Shown here: piece by piece, positions 42,893 through 54,945 of the stretch
Layout of the letters: each line of letters opens with the position of its first letter
How positions within the stretch are numbered: the first letter of the stretch is position 1
DNA from: Cladosporium sp. IMV 00045
Taxonomy: Eukaryota > Ascomycota > Dothideomycetes > Cladosporiales > Cladosporiaceae
Length of the DNA: 64,000 nt
Assembly: GCA_001931905.2 (NCBI GenBank)
Contig: MSJI02000834.1
Span: 41,804 to 105,803, forward strand
Direction: 5' to 3'
Position numbers and translations under genes: made by a program
Notes under the pieces: generated by a model
What the model saw: only the letters and a program-made list of their open reading frames with translations
Told to the model about the DNA's origin: nothing
Databases searched by the model: none

Positions 42893-44045
42893 GGGTGCGT
42901 CTTTTCACGATAAGTCTATGTGAGGTCCTCGTTTGAGTTGGAATCGTTCCTTTGAGCAAAGGCTTGGCGCAACTTTCTTTTCAGGCACCTTTGCTTCGGC
43001 CTGATGGATTGATGGCAACGAATCTTCGTGGACAATACCAGAAGGACGGTGTTGTCCTATGCTATGAGATCCATATTGTTCCTGCAAGCCAATCTAATTG
43101 TAAGCACCTCAAATGAGGCGGTCATGCATGCGCCACTGACGAGCAGCTGAAGATCGAGGCACCAAGAAGACCCTTGACCATACAAAACAGCCAGACCGAG
43201 GTCGGCGTATCGAGCGACGGTGAATATTTTGGTCTCTATAGTCGACCGTTGAAGGTTAGGTCAATGGCTTGATGGCATTGAGATCTGCTCTCCAAGTGCA
43301 AAACATCGAGTGGTCGAACGATACGCCAGCGCACCCTCAAACCTCGCTTGCTACACGGGTCGCAACTTGTCGAGCTTTATTCAAATTGCTTTAGCATTCT
43401 GAACAAGCCTTACAAGTCGTATTGAATAAGTTTCAAGTGTTTCCTGTGAGCCTTGACTCCGAACTTGAGCGGGAACTTTTGCAGTTTCGAGGTTTTTGGT
43501 CGTGATACGAGATCCTGGCGCGGCATGAGAGACGAACGAGGCCACTGAACGAAGCCACTTTGTTTTTCAAGTATGGAGTCCGAGAACATCTGTTCTTCCA
43601 GTATCAATATTGATGTCTACATGTATATGTAAACGATAGGGCAAGCTACAAATGTCCATTGCCACCTGCAGCGGGTAATGATGACATGCTCGTGGCTTCG
43701 ATTAGGTAACCGATCAAGAAATACTGCAGATACACCCATGGCTATACGTCCGGCAAACAAGACGGAAGACAGCGGCTTTGTCGGCGGCATATCTGTTCGA
43801 TATTCACAAGGCGTAAAAAAACACGCCTTGACATGTCACCAAAATGTCGACAGGGCGCGGGCGAACTTGAACCCTATTCGGTAATATTCTCCACGGCATG
43901 CCTAGCGCCTTTCGCCCATCGATAACCGACCGATAAACCTGGGGCGGTCCCGCGCAGTGCGAGAGCTCACTCACATTGAACGCCTCGACTCACCTTTCCT
44001 TTCCTCTCTCATCCTCACCACCTTTCTCCTCTCACACCCGCAATC
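42893..44045. other. intergenic region between divergent URA4 and SHMT genes
   Basis: About 1.15 kb, the shared upstream region of two divergent genes. No supportable frame. The CT-rich stretch at about 43990-44040 is a typical fungal leader for the SHMT gene. Confidence 0.4.
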
Positions 44046-45763
44046 ATGTCGTCCTTCAGGACCACCGCGAGGGCTGGCAGCTTGCTCGCCTCTCGTCGCC
44101 CCGTCATCGCCAAATCCCTCCAGTTCGCTCCGAGATGGATGTCCGTCGACGCGCAGAACAAGCTGCTGGCTGCAGACCTTAAGAAGGCCGACCCTGCTGT
44201 CTTTGACATTGTCGAGAAGGTGCGTGGAAGATGTTGCAGGTTCATGGGAATTGTTGCTGACATTTTCGCAGGAGAAAAGGAGGCAAAAGCACTTCATTAA
44301 CCTGATTCCTTCGGAGAACTTCACCAGCCAAGCAGTGCTTGACGCACTGGGAAGTGTTATGCAGAGTGGGTTCTGCGATGCTAGCCAGTATCCAGAATGC
44401 GTTGACTGACTCTGCGATATAGATAAGTACTCAGAAGGATACCCCGGCGCAAGATACTATGGTGGTAACGAGCACATCGACGAGGCCGAGCGCCTGTGCC
44501 AGCAAAGAGCTTTGGATACTTTTGGCTTGGACCCGGAGAAGTGGGGTGTGAACGTACAAGGTCAGTGGTCATTGAGAGTATTTGGTACCCGTGGCAGTGC
44601 CGTTAACGTCTTAAACAGCACTTTCCGGTTCGCCTGCGAACCTCTACGCTTACTCCGCCCTTCTCAACGCACACGACCGAATCATGGGCCTTGATCTGCC
44701 TCACGGCGGTCACTTGTCCCACGGCTACCAAACCCCCTCAAAGAAGATTAGCGCCATCAGCAAATACTTCGAGACCCTCCCCTACCGACTCGACGAGAAG
44801 ACTGGTCTGATCGACTACGACAAGTTGGAAGAGCTGGCAATGCTTTACAGGCCCAAGATCATCATCGCTGGTACGAGTGCGTACAGCAGATTGATTGACT
44901 ACAAGAGATTCAAGAGCATCACGGACAAGATTGGCTGCTACCTACTGAGTGACATGGCACACATTTCTGGTCTGGTCGCTGGTGGCGTTGTTCCCTCACC
45001 TTTCGAGTACTCCGATGTCGTCACCACAACCACCCACAAGAGTTTGCGTGGACCCAGAGGTGCGATGATCTTCTTCCGCAAGGGTGTGCGCAGCGCGGAC
45101 AAGAAGGGTAACGAGATTATGTACGACCTCGAGAGCCCGATCAACTCCTCTGTTTTCCCCGGCCACCAGGGAGGCCCTCACAACCACACCATCACCGCCT
45201 TGGCTGTTGCTCTGCACCAGGCTCAGCAGCCCGAGTTCAAGGAGTACCAGCGCACCGTCCTTGACAACGCGCAAGCTTTCGCCAAAAGGCTGGGTAACAG
45301 CAAGGAGGAGGGCGGTCTTGGCTACAACATCGTCTCCGGCGGCACTGACAACCACCTGGTCCTTGTCGACCTGAAGTCCAAGGGCATCGATGGCGCCCGT
45401 GTGGAGCGTATCCTTGAACTCGTCGGTGTTGCTGCCAACAAGAACACCGTTCCCGGCGACAAGAGCGCCATGAAGCCCGGTGGACTCCGTTTCGGTACCC
45501 CCGCCATGACCACCCGTGGCTTCCAGGCATCCGACTTTGCGCGCGTCGCCGACATCATCAACCGCGCTGTCAACATCACCAAGACCCTTGACGCGAAGGC
45601 TATTGAGGCGGCAGAGAAGAGTGGCCGCAAGAACCCTACCAGCGTCAACGCCTTCAAGGAGTACGTCAAGGAGGGCGAGGAGGTTGTTGAGATCGTTGAG
45701 CTCAGAAGAGAGGTCGAGGACTGGGTTGGTACCTTCTCCCTTCCCTGGGATGAGGCCCAATGA
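44046..45763 (+). CDS. serine hydroxymethyltransferase, mitochondrial
   Basis: Four exons: 44046-44219, 44272-44365, 44423-44560 and 44619-45763. Introns of 52, 57 and 58 nt give 516 aa. The N-terminus [19 protein letters not shown] is a mitochondrial presequence. Joins restore [33 protein letters not shown] and [16 protein letters not shown]. The PLP-binding Lys is in [15 protein letters not shown]. The enzyme interconverts serine plus tetrahydrofolate with glycine plus 5,10-methylene-tetrahydrofolate, feeding one-carbon units to the folate pool. The presequence marks the mitochondrial rather than the cytosolic form. Confidence 0.95.
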
Positions 45764-46460
45764 GTGCGCTGAAGTTCAGCGATTATTCGCTGAATGGATA
45801 CATCGCATCAACAATTGAAAAGGGTCGCCAGCTAGGATCGAGGCCTCCGCAAGACCTTGTTTACGCATTGTACAGACTTGATTTTCCAGCGGCCGAAGAT
45901 AGGCCAAAAGATTCAGTTTGCTTGGACATGAATCGAATATTAAGCGACTCAACGTCGCAACACCAGCTACCGAGAAGAACAGCTTGGGAGCCGAGTAGGA
46001 GTAGACGAGACAACGGACTGACGATAGATTCATTCACCATCGAAATGCAAAGCAAACTGTAATACTTCATTTTGCCGCAACGTCTTTTTCACCATCACTT
46101 TCTAGACGTAACATGACGCTCAAACTTCCCAACTCGCACATTGCCGAAAGTCAGGTTAATTCTGGAATCTAGTATAGCCGAACCAATCCACCAATCCAAA
46201 ACATCGCCAGACCGGATCCATGCTCGGATCCGGCGACATGCTTGCTTTTCAACGTCGGACGAACGCGCTCCGCACACTACAAGCGCACTAACACTGTAGC
46301 ACGTTTCGGCAACCCATCTATACCAAACAACCAAGCTCCACTCTCGGTACGAATCTTATTGGAGACAAGCAAAGCCATATAAGTCTTGTTCAGTTGCCAT
46401 GTGTTCCAACAACTATTCCTTTCGATACAGCAACATCGAACAACCGTCCAATCGATCAAA
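45764..46460. other. intergenic region, SHMT gene to esterase gene
   Basis: About 700 bp. Small frames near 45760-46062 overlap the SHMT stop and are not supported. An imperfect TCCGGATC-type palindrome lies around 46215-46235. The last 60 bp is the esterase leader. Confidence 0.35.
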
Positions 46461-47568
46461 ATGAAGTCCTCTCTCATTGCTTTCGCTCTCGCCTTCGCAG
46501 GCAGCGCTTTGGGCGCTTCTCTCGAGCAAGTCACCAATTTTGGCGAGAATGCCTCGAACGTTGGTCACCTGCTCCTACTCCAGACCAGATACTGAAAACC
46601 CTATCAACTAACCCTATCCCCAGACCAAAATGTACATCTACGTCCCGGACACCCTCGCCGACCAACCACCCATCATCGTCGCAATCCACTACTGCACCGG
46701 CACTGCTAACGCTTACTACACCGGCTCGCCTTACGCTAAACTCGCCGACCAGCATGGTTTTATTGTGATCTATCCCGAGTCGCCTTATGAGGGTGGCTGC
46801 TGGGATGTTTCTTCCCAGTCGGCTTTGACGCATAATGGCGGTGGCGATAGCAACAGTATTGCTAACATGGTGGAGTACACTTTGGAGAAGTACTCGGGTG
46901 ATGCTGAGAAGGTGTTCGTCACGGGCAGTAGCTCGGGCGCCATGATGACCGTAAGCTTCCCTCACAATAACTCATCAACCCAAACCGCTCATCAATGCTA
47001 ACCCCCCCCCCCAGAACGTCATGGCCGCTACCTACCCAGGCCTCTTCCGCGCCGCGGCCGTCTACTCCGGCGTCCCAGCCGGCTGCTTTCTCTCCACCGC
47101 CGACCAGGTCAATGGCTGGAACTCCACCTGCGCGCAAGGCAACAGCGTCGCCTCCGCAGAGCAATGGGCCAACGTCGTCAAAGCCATGTACCCGGACTTT
47201 GATGGCTCGTACCCGCGCATGCAAATCTACCACGGTGGCGCGGACGATACCCTCCTCCCGCAGAACTACGAGGAGACTGTTAAGCAGTGGACGGGCGTTT
47301 TTGGGTTTGATCCTGAGGCGCCGGAGGAGAGTCAGGAGGGCGTGCCCCAGAGTGGGTATACCACTGAGACTTGGGGCGTGGGTGAGGAGAACCCGCTGGG
47401 AACGGTGCAGGGGATTTATGTCCCGACTGCTGGGCATACGGTGCCGATTGATGGGTGAGTTTTCGATTTGAAACACAGCTTGATGTTCATGTTTAGGTTT
47501 TCAGTTGGATGTGTTTGCTGACTCGTCCTCGCAGTGACCAAGATATGAAGTGGTTTGGCCTTGTCTAG
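46461..47568 (+). CDS. secreted acetylxylan esterase (CE1, PHB-depolymerase-like)
   Basis: Four exons: 46461-46559, 46624-46950, 47015-47454 and 47535-47568. Introns of 64, 64 and 80 nt give 299 aa. A signal peptide MKSSLIAFALAFAGSALG is followed by the family start (ASLEQVTNFG). The catalytic triad is visible: Ser in VTGSSSGAMMT, Asp in HGGADDTLLP and His in AGHTVPIDG. IVAIHYCTGTA supplies the oxyanion region. The last exon is only 34 nt and adds DQDMKWFGLV. CE1 enzymes remove acetyl groups from xylan, or feruloyl groups in some members. No CBM1 is attached. It fits with the LPMO gene as part of a plant-wall-degrading repertoire, though the two are 21 kb apart. Confidence 0.9.
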
Positions 47569-47679
47569 ACGATAGGCCATGCATCTTAAGCCTTTCGAAG
47601 CGAAGCGCTTAGACTATGTGCGATCATCGTCATAGATGTACACAGTCTCGTAGTTGAGGCTTCGAAACGCCGTAGATTC

Positions 47680-48752
47680 TCACGAAGCCGCAGTTGCATT
47701 TCCCGAGCTTCCAAATGCTCCACCGCCTACATCTCCTAGACTCCCAGACACAAATACCACTAGCACGGCAGAGTAGGTGGCCGTGGCTACGAAGATGTTG
47801 TCGCGGCTAACTCCAGTTGATAAGCCCAGGCCTGTGGCGAATAGTATGATGAACGTGATCGCAATTCCCAGCCTTGCGCTTGAACTGCTGGTGAAGTTCA
47901 GGGCCAAGATTGGGCCAACTATCAATACGGCGGCGATGAATATACTAAGCGCTGATAGCACTCGAACTAGATGTCGTTCTTGGAAGTATTGGATTTTGTC
48001 GGGCTCGTGAGATGATGGTGCCTGTTTTGGTGAGCGTGTGCTATTCTATATTGGATGACCTGATACTCACTGTAGATGGAAAAGGCCAGTGACTGCGTAA
48101 TGTCTGTGACAGAATATCTTTGTCTGCTGGCGGCTTTAATGCCACCAGGTCTTCAGCACCCTCGAGCTTAGTTCGTTCGTCTAAGGCCACATCTTTCAGG
48201 GCATATCGATGCGCTTCTAACATACGTCGGTCGGGTGATTCAAGTTTCATCGCCTCTTGCGAAAGGATGAGTGCTTTATCTGTGACCTCAATCTTATCAG
48301 CATTTCATTTCTGTGAGTATCGAAATCACTTGCCAATCTTGAAAATAGGGAACACGAATCCCCTTCGGAGGTGATAATGTTTGATGCCATGTGGAGACCA
48401 CGTGGAGATTTAGCTCATTCCTGAGAAACCTACGGTATTTCTTCAGCTTCACCTCAATCTCTTCTGCCAGTCGCAGTCGCCTCATCTCTTCCCTTCCATC
48501 TCGCATATGTTGACTCTGTGCATTTGCTTTCATGGCTTTCCATGATCTCATGGAGAGATGCAGATCTGGGTCGGGACTCGATGCTGCCTTTGCATCGAGT
48601 GCATCAAGCTCGTCTTGCATTGCGAGAAGCTCCCCTTGGAGATGTAACAAATTCCTGGCTGTCAACCTGTCGAAACGTCGGAAGATGTAGGTCTCCTTAT
48701 CGGGATCTTGCGCTATTGACCTGGCTACGGAAGCGTAGCCGTTGGACTCCAT
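47680..48752 (-). CDS. DUF6594 membrane protein
   Basis: Exons 48752-48434, 48279-48071 and 48021-47680 give 289 aa. The first intron (154 nt) is long for this genome; the second is 49 nt. The N-terminal part begins with YIFRRFDRLTARNLLHLQGEL and includes LKKYHKALILSQEAMKLESPD across the first splice, both typical of the fungal DUF6594 family. Three C-terminal transmembrane helices follow (LSALSIFIAAVLIVGPILAL, LGIAITFIILFATGLGL, FVATATYSAVLVVFVSG). The family is greatly expanded in filamentous ascomycetes and has no established function. The terminal GGGAFGSSGNATAAS is a flexible tail. Confidence 0.82.
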
Positions 48753-49149
48753 CTGGCCATCTGGATGTCGAAATAGGCGACAGTACTAGGTGAACCCGCG
48801 TGGCCGGCAGAGCTGATTAAAAATATGACCTCGCTACCTAAAGCCAGTAAAATCAAGCCACGCAGTTAATGGGGCTGCAAGGCGGGCTGTGTGGCCTCTT
48901 TATTTGGGCGCAGCCTCGTCAAGCGCTCACATACATCCTGCGTGATCGCCGTCGCTCGAGGGGTCACCCTCTTCTCTACGCTCATACCTTCACAGACTCA
49001 AGCCAACCTCTCCCATCTCGTATTCTGATCAAGGACACTGGCCATCAATACCTTCATTCAAAGAAGTATCGCATCGCTCGCCCCTGCATCACCTGTCTGA
49101 CCTGGTAAAAACGCAACAACTGTGGATTGTGTGGGTGCTTTGGCACGAG

Positions 49150-51566
49150 ATGGAGCCTGTGAGCATGGCGCAAAAAGTTGACTTTGACGCCATAGATCAG
49201 TTCACACCCCTCCAGAAAAGAATCCTTCCATACGTCGAGGCTATTTTCTCGACGCTGACCATGAAGAATCAGCACTCCAATGACGAGACCGAAGCCAATT
49301 CTCTCAGAGGCATACCCATCACGATATTTGCACAGCTGGATAAGCTACATAAGGCAAAGGCCTCTCTGATTACGGCGCAGTCTAACAGTGCTCGGATCAC
49401 GCCTTCCCCAGCATCGCACGTAAGTTCATCCAAGTCGAACACAAGCGCCGGAATGCTCACAGTGACAAGGAAGAACAGAACGCCGTCAAGCCAGAGCTCC
49501 AAGCAGAGGGCGACTGCAATGTTCTCAAACACAGATCCGTCTTCTCCCGCAAGCGACTGGGAAACGAAATCTCGGAATCGAAGCGTCCTGCCTCACGTTC
49601 CGATGAATTTGAATCTGAACTGTTAAAGAGAGCTCGCAAAGCATACGATGAAAAGTTGGCCGCGCGTATAGCTCTCTTAGAGCGCGACACGCGTTGGCGA
49701 GAGAAGCTGGAACATATCAAAGCCGAATTTCACCCTCGCGACGAAGCTGACAACATGAGCTCCCATGCAGTACGATCAGCAAAGCCAGAATTGGAAATCG
49801 AGCAAGATTACGTTTTCTCCCTCAAGCGCCTGGCAAGCAAGATTTCAGAATTGAGAACACATGCCGAGTTTCCCGCCATGGACAGCGTTGAAGGCTTGGA
49901 GAAACCTCGGAATGTAGATTTGGACACTGTGGCTGCGGCTTGGGCCTTCGACGAACGCTTAGCAAATGGGCGAAATATGCGAGCGTATTGCGAAGCCCAG
50001 CTTGACCCTCACAGACGGGCTAACAATGGGATGTCCCACGCCAGTCATGAGACAGAGTTATCCATTCCTGTGACCTTGACTCACGAGATAAATTCTCAAC
50101 ATTCCGTTCCCCTCGGCCAGTCACGACAGCCATGGGCAAATGCCACTTTCGTTTATGAACCTGAGATCTTAGGTTTCTTGGACGGCCAATTTATCACGGA
50201 ATTTCCGGACAATGCATCCGCTCGCAACCTTGTCTCCCACGAATTTGCGAAGCGTAACCGCCTGAATGTCAACAGCTCTGCAAAAGGAAAGCTCCAAACG
50301 GCTGCTGGATCGAAAGTCAACACTCTAGGAACCGTGACCGTCCCCTTCCAATTTTCTGGAGAGCTTGACATACACATGCAAGAGTTTCATGTACTTCCCA
50401 GATGTCTCTACGATGTCATTCTGGGCAGTCCGTTTCTTCGCATGACAAAGACTTTCACCCATTTTGCTCACCGGATTGTAAAAAAGCTGCGCAGTGTATC
50501 CTCAAAGTTTCGGGTGTGTTTCACCGGATCGCCTCAACAGATGCTGGCTGGCTGGGCAGATGGAGAATCGACGCTCGCGTTGCCGGACACCGGCTCGGAC
50601 GTTTGTCTAATGTCCCTGGGATATGCCAAAGCGAGAGGCTATCGCATCGATACCGACCACAAACATCGCAAGAGGTTGGAGTTCATCGATGGCAGCACAG
50701 CCGAAGCACTGGGACGTGTCGAAGCATTTCAGTGGGAGTTTGACCTTTCCGGCTCACACGTTCATTACCCTGACGTGTATGTTCTAAATGGCTTGCAGAC
50801 TGATCTCCTTCTGAGCTACGACTTCCTCATGGAGTCTAATGCATTCAGCGCACACGAGCAACTGTTCGTTGACACTGAACAGCATGAAGAATCATTGGAC
50901 GGGTGGTTAGTCAGTGCCATCAAGTTGGTCAGAGAATCAAAACTGTGGAACTTTGGCCAGAAGGTTGCGCAAAAGGTCGGGTGGGGACTTCCCGGCTATA
51001 CTTCTGAAGGTATGATATGCGTCTAACTGAAGAGTAAGATACACTTTGCTAATATTTCGACAGAGCTGAGCGATCTGCAGAAATGGCAGACCCGAAAACG
51101 CCAAGCTTCTGCCATGTATGAGGAGAAGTGCACGGCGGCACTTGCACTTCCTGAGCCTCACAGAAGCCAGGCATTAGCTTCAGCTCGAGATGAGTGGGCC
51201 AAGTTCTGGAACTCGTGGCCTGGGTGCGGAAGCGGCAGTCGTTGCACCGCAAAAACGCCTTGTAGGAATGGTGGATGCAACTTTCAGCCGCTCATACCGC
51301 CTCTGTTGGGCAATATCAGTCCACAAAGTGCTCATCCACTCCATGGTCCAAATATCTTCCATGTGCCAGCCGGATCCACGCTTGGATTAGCGCCCAGGTC
51401 GATGGGGGTTGTGCGGACGTCCGGTCCCAGCCCTCTTCCTCCAGATCCCGTTATCTTGGGCAATAGGAGCGCGCTTGTCATTACTCCTTCACCACCGGCT
51501 CTTGGAGACGATTTGACCAACGTTGCCATGGCCGGTCAAACGATCACTGATGGTCAGCCAGTATAG
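49150..51566 (+). CDS. retroelement-derived protein with two retropepsin-like domains
   Basis: Exons 49150-49419, 49470-51009 and 51064-51566. Introns of 50 and 54 nt give 770 aa from the first ATG; a second ATG at 49165 is possible. A charged helical region comes first (about 90-200). Then come two aspartic-protease-like units. The first (ILGFLDGQFITEFPDNASA... DVILGSPFLRM) has DNA in place of the catalytic DTG. The second (GESTLALPDTGSDVCLMS... TDLLLSYDFLM) keeps DTG. Similar retropepsin-like proteins without reverse transcriptase are known in fungi and are viewed as domesticated gag-pol fragments. I see no integrase, RT or LTR here. The C-terminal 160 residues contain CGSGSRCTAKTPCRNGGC, a Cys-rich patch. 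Confidence 0.75.
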
Positions 51567-52193
51567 CGACACCAGAGTTGGCGGTCGCCGCAGCACAACG
51601 ACCGCATGGGCTTTGTCTGCTGCCAGTCTGTCAATGGCCTGTCAGTATCATTGATATCCCCTCCCGCTTCGTCTTAGGGGGGAGTCAACAGACCGTCTTC
51701 GCCTTGCTGATACACGGAACGTGATTGGAGTGGATAAGGATTTCCCTTCTTCGCGATCGAGCTCGTTGATTTTCGTCCTGTTCTCTGGTAAACGTGAGGA
51801 TCCATGTTGTCCGCTAGATTTGGTACACTGTAATGAACACTTTAGGTATTTGACGTCGATCGAGCCTTTGCATCCCGAACCAAAGACTACAGTGCCCTAC
51901 TGCTTGTAGGAGAGCCGTCTTCGAAAGTCAATGTTCAAGATTCGAGTACATAGGATTCGGGGCTGAACATAAGCGGGAAGTTTGGTTGCGATAGCTGTGA
52001 AGTACCATGCACGGCAGGTAAGCATTGCTGGAAGCAAATGTAAGCATTTGCAGCTATGCCGCAGTACAACATTGTTGACCCCGCCAAGCTCAGCTCTATA
52101 AAGGTGTGCTCACGTTTCCGGTCTTTGCTTCGAACAATTTCGCGAAACCATTCAGCTGACTGAGACAGAACTCAGTTCCAACGACTAGCCATC
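51567..52193. other. intergenic region before the VOC gene
   Basis: About 630 bp without a gene. A TATAAA-like stretch (CTCTATAAAGG) lies at about 52093, roughly 100 bp before the next start codon, and may be its TATA element. Confidence 0.4.
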
Positions 52194-52775
52194 ATGACAG
52201 ACTTCAATGACAAAGGGAGCAAGGTCCTCTCCCCATCAGTCCTCGCTCATGTCGTCTTACGCACGGCCAGCCTGCAACGCATGCAAGACTTCTACACCAC
52301 CTTCCTCGGCGGCCGAGTGACCCACAGCAACGAAATGCTATCATTCATCACCTACGACGACGAGCACCACCGTATCGCTCTCGTCGGTATACCCACCACG
52401 GCGCCAAAGGTACGCAGCAGCTGCGGTCTCGAGCACGTCGCTTTCACATTCCCAGACCTCTCATCCCTGCTGCTTGCCTACCGCCAGCGGAAGGCTCGTG
52501 GTATTGAGCCGGCTTGGTGCGTCAATCACGGCGTGTCTACGAGCCTCTACTACAATGATCCCGACGGCAATATGCTGGAGACGCAGGTTGATAATTTCGC
52601 CACGGCTGAGGAGGCGAATGAGTACATGCACAGCCCTGCTTTTGCGGAGAATCCGATTGGTGTTGACTTTGATCCGGAGGAGTTGATTGAGAGGATCGAG
52701 GCTGGTGAGGATGATGCTAGTTTGAAGAAGAGGGGGGATATTGGGCCGAGGGGTATTCCCGATTTTATCACGTAG
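52194..52775 (+). CDS. VOC-superfamily protein (glyoxalase / extradiol dioxygenase-like)
   Basis: 193 aa, single exon. Two beta-alpha-beta-beta-beta modules are visible. Likely metal ligands are His in VLAHVVLRTA, His in GLEHVAFTF and Glu in NMLETQVDNF, the usual 2-His-1-carboxylate pattern of extradiol dioxygenases. YYNDPDGN is a standard VOC turn. Such fungal proteins are often labelled biphenyl-2,3-diol 1,2-dioxygenase-like. The true substrate cannot be told. About 60 residues at the C-terminus are charged and end in GPRGIPDFIT. The gene stops 145 bp before the stop of the convergent gene that follows. Confidence 0.85.
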   Translation: MTDFNDKGSKVLSPSVLAHVVLRTASLQRMQDFYTTFLGGRVTHSNEMLSFITYDDEHHRIALVGIPTTAPKVRSSCGLEHVAFTFPDLSSLLLAYRQRKARGIEPAWCVNHGVSTSLYYNDPDGNMLETQVDNFATAEEANEYMHSPAFAENPIGVDFDPEELIERIEAGEDDASLKKRGDIGPRGIPDFIT

Positions 52776-52920
52776 TTGCTGCTCTGGTTCGATCGGGTCA
52801 TTGTGCTGCCGAAGGTACTCAAAGGTAATGATCACGGCCGTTGTATGGCGGGCAAAACGAGACAAATTCAAACTTGCTCCCACGTTCATGGGGAAAGATT
52901 CAATGAATTCTATCCGACGA

Positions 52921-54945
52921 TCACAGTATCCACACATTTCTGGGATGATCAAAGCATGAAGAAGGCACAGGTTCTCCCATCGCCATACCCGTTGTTGACA
53001 TCGACCATGCAAGTCTTTTGAGAAACATGAGGAACCAAGCCATCGTCGTGTGCTGGAGAGATGTGCGGGGAGTCTTTCGCCCTCTAGTGACATAACCCTC
53101 GAAGCTACTTTCTCCGTCATGCCAGTAGACGAGATCCTCGAAGTATGCATCGTGAAGTTGATCCATGAAAATTTCCTCGTGCAAGGCGGCGCCTCTCGCG
53201 ACCACGACTGGGGAACCCACCGCACGCCTGAGGTATTGTATACCCATGAAGCAATGTGAGGCCACTAGACATGTGTATTCTGTCCGTTGTAGCTCCTCGC
53301 GGAACCATTCGCTGATATCGTTGAACACTCTCTGGGACAATGACATAGACTTTATGTCCAGATGCGCGCCGTTCTCTGCGTGTTCAGACGTGATTCTTTC
53401 GATGTCAATTGCTACTTGCAATAGATCATCCACTGCTGAGGTCACTAGAGACTCATTGCGGGCAGAACTTGAGGAAAAACTTTGGAGTTGGTTCCGTATT
53501 TGCTTAAGAGAATGTCGCCAATTGCGTGGCGAGCCAAAGGGGGAAGTTCCCAACGATCCCATGCTTGAAGTCCAGCCAGGGAAGTAATGCGATCTGGCTG
53601 ATGATACCTCGGGCAATGGCAAGTATTCACAAAGCAAGACAGCCGCTTCGTTTGCTATCATTGTCAGGGCAGTCTGAAAATGATTCGGGTGTGTGGTGTC
53701 CGACCCGGGTGCATGAAGTAGACTTTGAATGCTACCCGTCATTAGTCGTTTTTGAGCGACTGAACCGGTAGAATTGATCCGCTCCATGATAGCCTCAAAG
53801 ACATCAACGTGGCCTCTATCGGAGGTGCAGTAGATGTCATCCCCAACAAGCTCCCTTGAGACAGGTATTATACTGCACATCAGCTTGTCCGTGGCCCGAT
53901 TTGGAATTAGTTGCGGGTAGGTGTGGCTTTGCCCATGCCATCCGTCTTTGGTGAAAGCTGCAACAAGATCCATGTCATCTTGACGGGTGCAAATTAGACC
54001 GTCCCCTTGTCCATGAGCCATGAAGGAGCCTTTACTGAGATCAATTCTCCACTTCATCCCCAGGCGGAAACCGAGAATGATGAGCTCGCCGAGGGTTGTC
54101 TTGGCCATTGGTCTGATTGCGTCCTTCGGCATAACATCCCAGGTCCATTCCAGAGAGGAAATCGCAAGTTCCGTTCGTATTCTATCGGTTGAGACATTGT
54201 TGCCATTTGACGCAGCCTCCGGCGACAAGCCTTGTGCTGAGGAAGCTTGTGCGGTTCGATTTACCGTCGACTCGATTGTTTGCGGACTGCCTTTTGGGAG
54301 TGGATGCGTTGATGATTTTTGCGTCATGACGGCCGGCAGTGATTCTTTTGTCTCGGTGTCTTTATTGGCAAGATCGTAGAGAGCTCGGACTAACAGCAGC
54401 CACGAAACTTTGTTCTCAGTGGAGAATGCGCTGGCAGAGCGCTGGTGCTGTGACTCCAGATCCAGCCTGTCGTGAGCACCGTCCTCGAGGCTTAACGTCT
54501 CTTCCAGTACTTTTTTGCACTGGCTGAAGGCCAATTCTCTCGATGACCGATTGGTGGGTCTCCAAATAAAAGGATGAGTGCTACTTTTAGTTGGTTTTGC
54601 GTGGCGTAGGCTCGAAACACCGTCTCCTCGTATGGCCACACCATCAGGCAGGCGCCGAGAATATAAGATTTTGGGAGTGATGAATTGCGTTTCGAATCTC
54701 AGCTCGTGCCAGCGCCATCTTCGCCATGTCATTCGAGACCAGGGTCCGATGCTCGGTTCTCCGCATCTCTTGTAGCCCTCTGCGGTCTCGAATAGCCCTT
54801 TGAACAACGTCAAGCCTGCTAACAGAAACGAGGCTAGCGACACGGCGAGGGCTGCGGTGGATATCGTGACTGCAGAAGGTCCGGCGGCAGGAGAGGTCGG
54901 GACGGGACTTATGGAGGCGGTGATGGTAGCTGCGGTAGTCGCCAT
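52921..54945 (-). CDS. fungal protein of unknown function with N-terminal membrane segment
   Basis: 674 aa, single exon from the ATG at 54945 (MATTAATITASISPVPTS). One hydrophobic segment lies at about residues 30-48 (AALAVSLASFLLAGLTLF). It is followed by a conserved-looking Trp/Arg-rich stretch, WSRMTWRRWRWHELRFETQF, a pattern I associate with uncharacterised proteins common in Dothideomycetes. There is no signal peptide beyond the anchor and no catalytic motif I can name. The central part (about 140-260) is Ser/Thr-rich. Orientation suggests a short luminal or extracellular N-terminus with a cytosolic body, which is inference. Confidence 0.75.
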   Translation of the reverse strand: MATTAATITASISPVPTSPAAGPSAVTISTAALAVSLASFLLAGLTLFKGLFETAEGYKRCGEPSIGPWSRMTWRRWRWHELRFETQFITPKILYSRRLPDGVAIRGDGVSSLRHAKPTKSSTHPFIWRPTNRSSRELAFSQCKKVLEETLSLEDGAHDRLDLESQHQRSASAFSTENKVSWLLLVRALYDLANKDTETKESLPAVMTQKSSTHPLPKGSPQTIESTVNRTAQASSAQGLSPEAASNGNNVSTDRIRTELAISSLEWTWDVMPKDAIRPMAKTTLGELIILGFRLGMKWRIDLSKGSFMAHGQGDGLICTRQDDMDLVAAFTKDGWHGQSHTYPQLIPNRATDKLMCSIIPVSRELVGDDIYCTSDRGHVDVFEAIMERINSTGSVAQKRLMTGSIQSLLHAPGSDTTHPNHFQTALTMIANEAAVLLCEYLPLPEVSSARSHYFPGWTSSMGSLGTSPFGSPRNWRHSLKQIRNQLQSFSSSSARNESLVTSAVDDLLQVAIDIERITSEHAENGAHLDIKSMSLSQRVFNDISEWFREELQRTEYTCLVASHCFMGIQYLRRAVGSPVVVARGAALHEEIFMDQLHDAYFEDLVYWHDGESSFEGYVTRGRKTPRTSLQHTTMAWFLMFLKRLAWSMSTTGMAMGEPVPSSCFDHPRNVWIL

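Noticed and set aside
44996..45760. Minus-strand frame of 254 codons
   Set aside because: Complement of the serine hydroxymethyltransferase exon, whose family motifs are clear on the plus strand.
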